Shown here in pieces: positions 54,203-63,000 of a stretch of 64,000 nucleotides of DNA (its first letter is position 1; each line of letters opens with the position of its first letter). Below the pieces are notes generated by a model, which was not told where the DNA came from, ran no database searches, and saw only the letters and a list, made by a program, of their open reading frames with translations. Origin of the DNA: Diacronema lutheri. Its lineage: Eukaryota; Haptophyta; Pavlovophyceae; Pavlovales; Pavlovaceae. Position numbers and translations under genes: made by a program. The DNA lies in assembly GCA_019448385.1 (NCBI GenBank), contig JAGTXO010000029.1, forward strand, positions 62,001 to 126,000, read 5' to 3'.

Positions 54203-55056
54203 ATGGCGACGTGCGCGCCGCACAAATGCCCGGCGAAGATTGGCCCATCCTTGCTCGCGAGCGACCTGGCGGATCTTGCCGGCGAGTCCCGGCGCGTTCT
54301 TGCTGCTGGTGCGGACTATCTTCACCTTGACATCATGGTACAGCGCCGTTCGGCGCGGCGCGCGACGAGAGCGCGGCGAGCGCGCTTTTACGCCATGCTG
54401 CGGCCGCGGCCCCTGCGGCCCCTCGCCGCCCGCTGCCGGCGCGTGCGCGCCCGCAGGACGGTCACTTCGTGCCCAATTTGACGTGGGGCGCTCCGGTGGT
54501 CGCATCGCTGCGCAAGCACACGGACGCCTTCCTCGACTGCCACCTGATGGTCTCCAGGCCGTCGCAGTGGATCGACGACATAGCAAAGGCTGGCGGCAAC
54601 ATGTACACCTTCCACCTTGAGGCCGTCGAGAGCGATGAGCTAAGCGTCGAGGGGGTATGCGCGGCGATCCGGCAAGCGAAGATGCAGGTTGGCATCTCGA
54701 TCAAGCCCGGCACCGCTGTGGAGTCGCTCGAGCCGTACGTGCACCTCGTCGACCTCGTGCTCATCATGTCGGTCGAGCCGGGCTTTGGCGGGCAGTCCTT
54801 CATGCCGCAGATGATGGCCAAGGTGCTCTGGCTACGCAACAAGTATCCTGACTTAGAGATCCAGGTGGACGGCGGCCTGAGCCCCAAGACGATCGACGAG
54901 GCGGCCAAGGCGGGCGCGAATTCAATTGTCGCCGGCTCGGCTGTGTTCAAACCGGGGCAGGACGCGCGTGTGCCGATCGCCGAGATGCGCCGATCGGTGG
55001 AAAAATACGGCCAGGGGCGGGCCGACGACCAGCTCACGCGCATGCCCTCCGCATGA
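54203..55056 (+). CDS. RPE: Ribulose-phosphate 3-epimerase
   Basis: Two exons (54203-54337, 54457-55056; phase 0) encode 244 residues. The enzyme interconverts ribulose 5-phosphate and xylulose 5-phosphate in the pentose-phosphate or Calvin cycle. The TIM-barrel motifs are intact: KIGPSLLASDLADL, LHLDIM|DGHFVPNLTWG with the intron exactly between M and D, DCHLMVSRPSQWID, GISIKPGTAVESL, IMSVEPGFGGQSFMP and QVDGGLSPKTIDEAAKAGAN then VAGSAVF. Metal ligands (the two His and two Asp) are all visible. No transit peptide precedes the barrel, so the cytosolic isoform is likely. Confidence 0.97.
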
Positions 55057-55080
55057 CGGCCGACGGGCGACTCAGCATTG

Positions 55081-56121
55081 TCATTTCCAGACCGCTCGGG
55101 CTCCGAGTTTGCGCGCAGAGCGGACGTCGATCTCCGCAAAGTTGAGCGACTTTTGAAAGTCGACGGGCGCACGTGGCCGAGCCTTTGAACCCTTTGAGGC
55201 TGCGCCCTTACGCTGCTCGTGCATGCGCGGCTCGGACGCATCGACTCGGACGCCGAGCACGGGCTCGCGTGGCGAGTCCGTGCGCGCAATCTCGCGAAGC
55301 AGCGCACCGAGCGCCTGCTCTCGCGCTGGGTCGCGCTCGCTGCGAACCGGTGTCGTGCGCTTGCCCGCCACCTTGGCGGCACGGGCGGGCGCGGCCGTTG
55401 CGAAGGCGCGCTCGCCCTCGCCGCACACGGCGTCATGCGCCGAGCCGCCCTCCTCCCGCTCGCGCGTGTAGAAGAAGGACTCGTGTAGGGGCGAGCTGAA
55501 CGCAACATGCCTGCTGCGCTCGAGCTCGGCCATCTTGGGCGTCTCGATGTGCAGGCCGTCAGGCGTGCACACGGACGCCGCGCGGATGTGCGGCAGCATT
55601 GGCTGCGGGGTTGGCCACGCGCGTGCCGCCGTCGGCGCGGGCGGGCTGTCGCGCATGCTCGGTCGGCCAAATGGTACACTTCCACGCAGCAGCAGCCTCC
55701 GAGCCGCCGGCGCGACGTGCGCAAACGCGGGCGACTGCTCTGCCTCCATGCCGACGCGCCTTGCCGCCGACGGCGGCTGGCGGGCTATCGGCGCGCCGTC
55801 AACCCGCCAGCCGCCATTGGCGAGCGCGCGCACGGCGCTGCGCGAAGGTGCGGCGGCGTGTGCCAGGGTGCGCGTGGTGGGCGTCGAGTAGGACGCCACG
55901 TGCGCGCTGCCCACGGCAGGCGTGCCGTGCAACGGCCGTGCCGGCGCATCGCGCATCTGCCGGCGCATGGCGAGCTCGCGGACAAAGGATGAGGACGAGT
56001 CAGGCGTGCAAAAGTGGCGGCGTTCGACCGGGTACTCCGAGGGCGAGAATCCGGGCTGGTCGAGCGGCTGGAGGAACGTCGGACGACCGTGAGACGGCCA
56101 TCCGCCCTGGTGCGCCCTCAT
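55081..56121 (-). CDS. Unknown Ser/Pro/Ala-rich protein
   Basis: A single open frame of 346 codons from the ATG at 56121. Content is mostly disordered with short blocks (FSPSEYPVERRHFCTPDSSS, HVASYSTPTTRTLAHAA, HVAFSSPLHESFFYTREREE, VDFQKSLNFAEIDVRSARKL). I recognise no family. It starts 51 bp from the divergent gene at 56173 and ends 24 bp from the RPE stop, so it fits the regular gene array. An axoneme or cytoskeleton role would be a guess from its SSP and Arg-rich blocks only. Confidence 0.6.
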   Translation of the reverse strand: MRAHQGGWPSHGRPTFLQPLDQPGFSPSEYPVERRHFCTPDSSSSFVRELAMRRQMRDAPARPLHGTPAVGSAHVASYSTPTTRTLAHAAAPSRSAVRALANGGWRVDGAPIARQPPSAARRVGMEAEQSPAFAHVAPAARRLLLRGSVPFGRPSMRDSPPAPTAARAWPTPQPMLPHIRAASVCTPDGLHIETPKMAELERSRHVAFSSPLHESFFYTREREEGGSAHDAVCGEGERAFATAAPARAAKVAGKRTTPVRSERDPAREQALGALLREIARTDSPREPVLGVRVDASEPRMHEQRKGAASKGSKARPRAPVDFQKSLNFAEIDVRSARKLGARAVWK

Positions 56122-56172
56122 CCTTCACGTTCAAAGGTTTCGTTGGCGCGTTTCGGCGCCATTCAAATTGGA

Positions 56173-57708
56173 ATGCTCGCATCCGGGATCGTCGACGCCT
56201 TCGACAAGGGCGGGGGCGAGTTGCAGCAGCCCGCCGACCTGGAAGCCCTCATACACGGCCTCGAGACCAAGCGCGTCGTCACTTTGGCCGAGCGCTCAGC
56301 CGTCCGGGCGGCGCTCGCGGACGTGCGCTTCCCGCTCACGCTCCGCACTCTCCAGGACGCCCTGCTGCGCACGTACGCGACCGCGCAAGATGCGCTCATC
56401 GACGAGGTGCTTGCGGACTGCGAGCCGCAGGTCGAGCAGCTCGCGCTCACCTTGCACGGTTGGGAGGCATTTGGAATGCCGGAGGCGCAGGCATCGCAGC
56501 TCGGGGACGCCGTCAACAGCTTATCCGCGCTTGTGGGCGGCACGCTCGACCAGGTGAGCGCGCACCTCGACGCGATCGATGGCGTTGCGGCTGCGCGAGA
56601 GGACGTGCAGCTGCTCATCTGGGACATGCTACCGCCTGGACTCCCGCCACCTTCGCTGCACACCAAGCCTGACGCTTTCCAGCGCGAGAGGGCCGTCGGC
56701 ATCGAGCTTTTGTGCGCGCAGCGCGCGATCAGCCCGCTCACCGTCAAGCTGCCGGCGCCGGCGCCAGCGGCCGTGAGCGTGCGCGCGCGCTCGCCCGAAT
56801 TTGCGCACGAGGTTGAAATCATTCGGCTTCCCACTGGCGCAGACGTAAGCGAGCGCGCGCTCGCAGACCGAGCTGTACGCAAACACATCCGCGCACAGCC
56901 CGCACGGCAGCAGGGTGCTGCACAGTCCACGGTCGACCTGCGCGCGACGCACTACCTCGAAGCCTCACACGGCCACGCGCTTGGCTGGCTCGTGGCTCGC
57001 GGTGGCCAGCTGCCCGAAGACAGCGCCGCCTGCCGCCTCATCCGCCATCTGCTCGTGCAGGCGTGCTTCGACCTCGTGACGCAGTGCACCCATCCGCTCC
57101 TCGCCTCGGCAGCAACACCAGCCGCCCTGCTCGGCGTCGAGCACGTCTTTGTTGACATTGTGCACCTGCCGCCCGACGAGCGCGCGAGCGGCGAGGTGGT
57201 GCTCGATGAGCGCGAGCATGGCTTCCCGTGTCTCACGCTCAAGCTATACGAGCTCGAGTTTGGGGATGCGCTGGACGCGGGCGGCGCCGGCGCGAGCGAC
57301 AGCGGCACCGAATCGGTCGGCGAGCAGCTCGCGGCCGACGTGGCCCTCATCGTCGACGCGATCACGGCCCGCACCGCAGCGCTGCCCACGAGCTCGCCAG
57401 AGGCAACGCCAACTGCCGCACGCACACCGATGGTGAGCGCGCTCCTCGAGAGCTGCGTCCACGGCCCACGCGCGGCGGCGGCGCTGCGCGCGCACCGCGC
57501 GAGCGCACGGCGAAACGTCGCGCTCGGCGCGGAGCGTGGAGGAGCGACAGGCGCGGAATGGCTGCGCGAGATTGCCACGCCAGCCCAGCCATCAGTCGCG
57601 CATCTGCGCGCGCACCCATACTTTGCGCCGCTCGGCACTGTCGAGGCGCGGCAGGCTGCAGTCGAGTGGATGGAGCTGATGCACGCACTCTCAGGTCGGG
57701 CCCAATGA
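56173..57708 (+). CDS. Unknown helical protein
   Basis: A single open frame of 511 residues from the first ATG (56173). The N-terminal 160 residues are helical with a heptad flavour (LEALIHGLETKRVVTLAERS, QVEQLALTLHGWEAFGMPEA). The middle contains an exposed hydrophobic patch and PSLHTKPDAFQRERAVGIEL. The C-terminus ends FAPLGTVEARQAAVEWMELM. I recognise no domain. It converges on CAF-1 p60 with 99 bp between stops. Confidence 0.65.
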   Translation: MLASGIVDAFDKGGGELQQPADLEALIHGLETKRVVTLAERSAVRAALADVRFPLTLRTLQDALLRTYATAQDALIDEVLADCEPQVEQLALTLHGWEAFGMPEAQASQLGDAVNSLSALVGGTLDQVSAHLDAIDGVAAAREDVQLLIWDMLPPGLPPPSLHTKPDAFQRERAVGIELLCAQRAISPLTVKLPAPAPAAVSVRARSPEFAHEVEIIRLPTGADVSERALADRAVRKHIRAQPARQQGAAQSTVDLRATHYLEASHGHALGWLVARGGQLPEDSAACRLIRHLLVQACFDLVTQCTHPLLASAATPAALLGVEHVFVDIVHLPPDERASGEVVLDEREHGFPCLTLKLYELEFGDALDAGGAGASDSGTESVGEQLAADVALIVDAITARTAALPTSSPEATPTAARTPMVSALLESCVHGPRAAAALRAHRASARRNVALGAERGGATGAEWLREIATPAQPSVAHLRAHPYFAPLGTVEARQAAVEWMELMHALSGRAQ

Positions 57709-57807
57709 AGGCTTCATGCAATCATGCTGTCATGCCAGGCCCCCGCGAGCCTCGTCCGTACCGGCGCTCGCCGACATGGCGTCAGGCAGTGCGGCCCAGC
57801 TTGGGCC

Positions 57808-59688
57808 TCACGCCGCGATCGGCACGGGCGAGATGCGCTTCTTCTTCTTGGCCGGGTCGACGCACGCGCTCAGCTCGGTCGGCAGCGCGGCGAGCGCGTC
57901 GGGTGCAGCCGCATTGGCCGCGACTGGCTCGCGCACATGGTCCGCGGCCGGCGCTTCGGCATGGACGTGCGCGCCAAGGTTGTGCGCTTCGCACGCCTCC
58001 GCCGCAGCATGGCAGCACTCGTCCGCCGGCGAGGCAGCGCACGGGGTGAGAGGACGCTCCGTCGGCGCGCCCGGCGCGGGCTGCGCGCGCACGAGTGGCT
58101 GCTCGGCAGCTGGCAGCGGCGTGCCCAACTGGCCCTCGTCGAAACGGATGAGCGTCGCGTAGCCATCGTGCGACGTGACGACGAGCAGCCGTCCGTCCGC
58201 AGCCCAGGCGAGGTCAGTGAGCGGCGCAAAGTGGGTGCCCTGCACCACGGCGAGCGGCAGCGCGCTCTCGGAGTCGTAGACCAGGATCGAGTCCGCGGTG
58301 AGCACGGCCCACACCGTGCGGTGCGGGAGGGGCAGCCACGGACGCGCGGATGCGGCGGGCGCGTCTGTGGCGCCGCCCAGCGTCTCGGCCGCGCGCTCGC
58401 TGAGCGGCTGGCTGGCCTCGGGCGCGGGCTGCTCGCGGCGCAGCTTAAAGAGGAGCGGGCAGAAGCGCACGGCGATCGTCGGCTTGGGCACGGGCAGGTG
58501 CGCGATCGGAGCGTCGAAGGCACCGCGCGCGAAAACGAGCGTCGTCGGCGCGCCCCTGTCGAGCTGGCCGCACGGGATCACAACGACTTGCGCATCGGGC
58601 GACCATGCCGGCCGGCGACAAAACGTCTGCACACCGTCGCCGAGGAAGAGTCGAGAGGCCGTGGCGCCGTCGCCCGCGGCCGCCTCGCGGCTCGAGTGCG
58701 GCGGCGGCTGCGTGCACGTGTCGGCTGGCGCCGCCGCTGGCGCCGCGGCGGGCACGGCGGGCGGCAGCTTGGACTCGCGCGGTGCAAGGACGCGCTTGCC
58801 GAGCACGGCGGTGCACGCCCAGCCGCGCTGCACCGAGTCGGCGACGGATGCGTCCGGCTGCGCCGGCGGCGCCTTGCCGCCCTTCTTTCCCGCCGGTATC
58901 GTGTGCGCGTAGACGCGGCAGGTGCGGTCGGTCGAGACGCTCAACACTGAACGGCCGCACGGCGCCCACGCGACGCCCTGCACGTAATGCGAGTGCTCAG
59001 CAAAGTCGCACGCCACCTTGAGCGTGCGCACATCCCATACGAGCACGCGATTGTCCACCGAGCCGGAGACGAGCGCCGTGCCGTCCGGCGCCCACGCGAG
59101 GTCGCACACGTCCATGCGGTGGCCGAGCAGCAGCCGCGCGTCGCCCCAGCTCGCCTCGTCCGCACCATCCTTGTGCCGCCACAGGATGATCGACTTGTCG
59201 TCGCTGCCCGAAGCGAGGTATGCGCCTGCAGCACGCACGAACAAGGCAGCGCACACGCCACCCCGTCGGCCGCGCGCGCGCGCCGCGCGCGCGCCGCACA
59301 GCGTGGCGCACGCAGGCCCCGCTCACCGTCCGGCGAGAAGCGCACGATGTTGACGGGGCCTTGATGGTTCGTGAGAGACTGCACGTGGCGGATCGCCACG
59401 CCATGCGCCGAGCTGATGTCGTCTTTGAGCCGCCACAGCTGCGCGCAGGCCGGATTGCGGCGCGTGTGGCGCGCGGCACGACATGGGCACAGCGCGCGCG
59501 AGGACGCGGCCGCACGCGCGCCGCGGCGTTCGGCGCGCCGCGCGCACCCGGATTTCCGAGTCGGAGCTGCCTGTCGCGACGAGCCCGCATGATCGTACGT
59601 CCACCGTCATGATCGGGCTGAGCGCGTGCCAAGACACCTCGGGGACGCACACGGCGCTCCTCACCGCGTTGCTCGTCCCCGCGCTCAT
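57808..59688 (-). CDS. CHAF1B: CAF-1 chaperone p60 subunit (WD40)
   Basis: Three exons (59688-59548, 59438-59327, 59225-57808; phases 0 and 1) encode 556 residues. CHAF1B/FAS2 is the WD40 subunit of the chromatin assembly factor that deposits H3-H4 behind replication forks. Exon junctions rebuild the first blades (DSEIR|LWRLKDD, FSPDG|AYLASGSDDKSI). Later blades: GHRMDVCDLAWAPDGTALVS, HSHYVQGVAWAPCGRSVLSV. Family-specific segments are FCRRPAWSPD, TTLVFARGAFDAPIAHLPVP, IAVRFCPLLFKL and LTDLAWAADGRLLVVTSHDG. A Pro/Ala-rich insert interrupts one blade. The basic tail KKKKRISPVPIAA may bind Asf1 or act as a nuclear signal. The ATG sits beside the TnpB-like remnant. Confidence 0.95.
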
Positions 59689-59729
59689 CCTCCCACGGGT
59701 TTTTCCCGCGCGTTTGGAGGCGGTTTGCT

Positions 59730-60060
59730 CATGAGTGAGTATGGATGGCCGCGTGCGTGGCTACGCGAGCATGGCTGCGAGTGGTGCAGCCGGAGTGGCC
59801 AGACGGCGACTCGATAATGCAATGTCCCGCGCGCGGCACGCTCAACCACCGCGACTGCACGGCGGCGCGCAACATCCTCCACACCGTGCTCGACATGGTC
59901 GCCAGTCACCTCGGCAAGCCTGAGCGCATCACGTCCGAGCCCGCACGCTTCAAGCACCTCAAGGAGCCTGGCGGCGCGCTCTTCGCACCGCCAAGAAGCA
60001 CGACGAAGACGAGATGGGACGTGCGCAACCGCACGGTCTCGTGCTGGGCGTACGGTAGCA
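59730..60060 (+). pseudogene. Decayed C-terminus of a TnpB/Fanzor-like nuclease
   Basis: The segment HRDCTAARNILHTVLDMV matches the end of TnpB/Fanzor proteins, where the second zinc pair is followed by an N/H-RD-x-x-AA-x-NI motif carrying the last RuvC Asp. Just before it, MQCPARG keeps one Cys of the expected CxxC; a GCEWCSRSG pair lies 20 codons upstream but in another frame, with a stop between. Only the C-terminus is present, since the CAF-1 gene starts at 59688. It is a fossil fragment in the 399-bp gap between CAF-1 p60 and myosin. The zinc-ribbon reading is good, but the family call rests on about 25 residues. Confidence 0.5.
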
Positions 60061-60087
60061 GAAGGAAGACGAGACTGGGTTGTGAGG

Positions 60088-63000
60088 CTAAGAGACGACG
60101 CAGCAGCCCTTGGGCGCTGGCTTGCGCTGCTGCTCGCCCGTCAGCTTGGCGCCAGCTGCCTCGCCGCCGGCCGCCTGCGCCGGCCCCGCACGCGCGCCTC
60201 CGCCGTCCGCAGCGGCGGGGCTGCCGGCCCTGCCGTCCGGCGGCGGCGCGCGCACGCGCGCGTTCGTCGCGGCGGGCAGCGGGCTGCTACCGGCAGTGGT
60301 CAGCGGCGACTGCAGCCCCTCGCCGTCCGCCAACGCCGCGCGCGCGTCCGACGAGGCGCGCCGCACGGCGGCGGGCGCGGGCTCCGCGGGCACTGGCGCC
60401 GCTGCCGCGCCGCCGGCGTACGACGAGAGGAGCGAGTTGTGGCGCGAGTCTGTGTCGCGCTTGTGCACGGGCGTGACGGGCACGCCCGCCTTGTCCACGT
60501 ACCTGGTCCGGCTCTCCTCAACGTATGTCTGCGGGACGAGCCCGACGGCGTCATGAAAGGAGGCCATGAACCAGCCCTCTGGCGCGACCTCCCCTCCCAA
60601 GATGGTCACCACCTCGCCCGGCCGCACGCTCATCTCGCCAGCCTCCTCGGCGGAGAAGGGGTAGAGGACGACAGCTCGCCACGTCGAGAACTCGGGCAGC
60701 GCGGCCAAGTCCTCGGGCGTGAGCGTGTGCGGCGCGACCTGCCGAAGCAGCTGTACGCGCTCGCGGTAGTAGAGCTGCTGGTAGTGGAAGTCGCACGGGT
60801 GCTGCAGCGACACGTCGGTGGTCACCACGTTCTGGAAGAAGGTGCCGCCGGTCGGGTCGAGCTGCTGCTCCCAGCCCGGCGGCGCCGGCGTCGCGAGCGC
60901 CTCGTCCGCGATCCAGAGGAGCTGCCAATCGCGCTGCGGGTCCATGCCGAGGTAGCGCGCGTAGGCGAGGAGCTCGTCGGCGGGCGCGCGCAGCCCAAGC
61001 CGCTGCAGCAGGCCCGACGCCGTGAGGCGCGCGGCGGCCTCCGCCTCGGCGCGCGTGAGCTCGGCCTCCGCCGCAGCCTTCGGGGCCGTCGCGTAGAGCA
61101 GCGTGTACCCCTCCATCACCTCCTTGAATGAGATGGCGACGTCGCCGGGCGCAACGCCCGGCGCGCGCGCGCCGGCGGACGACGCGCTGCCCGCGGGCTT
61201 GGGCGCGGCGGGCATCACGACCTGCAGGCGGGGCGAGGGCGCGACGGGCGGCGCGAGCCGGCCTTCCGCCTGGTCGCGCGCCGCCGCCGCCTCGGCCGCC
61301 TCCTGCGCCCTGCGCAGCAACTCGTCCTGCTCCGCCCTGCGCGCGGGCGGTCGGGCGGCGCGGGCGGCGCGCAGCCGCGGCGAAGGGCGAATGAGCGCGC
61401 GGCCGGCGACGGCCGTGGGCCGAGCGGCGGAGCGGAACGGGCGACGAGGCGGCGCGCGCCGCGCAGCGCGCACTTGAGCTTCGCCTCGTCCTCGGCGCGC
61501 TGCCGTTCGGCCTCCTCCGCGCGCCTCGCCTCGGCGAGCTCCGCATCGACGCGCGCGCGCTCGGCGGCGGCGTTGCGCGCGCGCGTGGCGAGCCTGCGCG
61601 CGAGTTGGCCGCGGCCGATGCGCTGCACGACGCTCGCGGCCTGTGCGACCGCCTCGGCGCGCCGGTTGTTCAGATCGATCACGACGCCGTGCTTGAAGAA
61701 GGCCTTGGTGTGCCCAACCGCGTACTGCGAGCTGGGCACGCCAAGCGCGGCAAGGATCGCGGAAGCGGCCGTCTTGTCGGGAGGCGCCGCCTTGCCGCCG
61801 CGGACGCTCCCGATGCCGACGAGCAGGCCGTATCGGCCGACCACTTCCGCGTGCTCGAGCGAGTCTGCGCAGCGGGCGGGTGCGCGCGCGCGGGCGGGCG
61901 CGCGCGCGTGGGCGGGAGGGGCGGGAGGGTCGGGAGGGTCGGGAGGGGCGAGAAGGGGAGGGAGGGTCCGGGAGGGTCGGGAGGGTCCGGGAGGGTCGGG
62001 AGGGTCGGGAGGGTCGGGAGGGTCGGGAGGGTCGGGAGGGTCGGGAGGGTCGGGAGGGTCGGGAGGGTCGGGAGGGTCGGGAGGGTCGGGAGGGTCGGGA
62101 GGGTCGGGAGGGTCGGGAGGGTCGGGAGGGGCGAGAAGGGGAGGGAGGGTCCGGGAGGGTCGGGAGGGTCGGGAGGGTCGGGAGGGTCGGGAGGGTCGGG
62201 AGGGTCGGGAGGGTCGGGAGGGGCGAGAAGGGGAGGGAGGGTCCGGGAGGATCGGGAGAGGCCGGGAGGGGCGAGAGGGGCGGGAAGGCGCGCGCACCGG
62301 GGTACGCGGCCCTTGCGAGCTGGATGGCGTGGAGGAGGCCGGACGACGCGAGCTGCGTCCGGACGAGCGGCTCGTCAAACAGGAGGGCCGCCTGCGCGCC
62401 ATTTGGCCGGAAGCAGCGTACGAATGAGATGTCGCTCGCTTCGACGGTGCGCATGAGCGAGTCGAGCGAGCGCGTGAACTGGTCGGCGACGCCGGTGAAG
62501 CGCAAATTGCCGCCGCCTGTCGAGCCGCGCCGCGTCGTCCGCTGAAAGGAGGCGGAGCGCGCGACGCGCGCGCCGCCCGGCGCGACGGCGCTCGCCGCCG
62601 GCGCGGCGGGCGGTGGGCGCGCGACGGCCTCGTCGGCGGGCTCGGCGGAGAAGAGCGCGGCGAGGAACGGCCGCTTCGACTTTTGCAGCAGCACGGCGAG
62701 GTTCTGATTGAGCGGGTCCTTGTTCTTGCCGAGGAAGCCGCCGATCGTGTAGTCGACCGCGTGCGCAAAGTGGACGATGCGGAAGGTGCTCTCGCGCGGC
62801 GGCGCGCCGGCGGCGGCGGCGACGCCGCCGCCACCGCCGCGCGAGACGCGCTGCGCGCCGTCCGCGCCGCCCGCCTTGTCGAGTGGCAGCGCGAAGCGCG
62901 CGTGCGCGCGGTGCTCGCGCGCGAGCTTTGCGAGCAGCGCGTCGTCCGAGCCGTTGCGCAGCACGCACTCCTCGGCGAGCAGCGGCAGGACGCCGGCGGG

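Noticed and set aside
61900-62290. CRISPR-like array
   Set aside because: Ten-base units without spacers inside a eukaryotic intron; a minisatellite.
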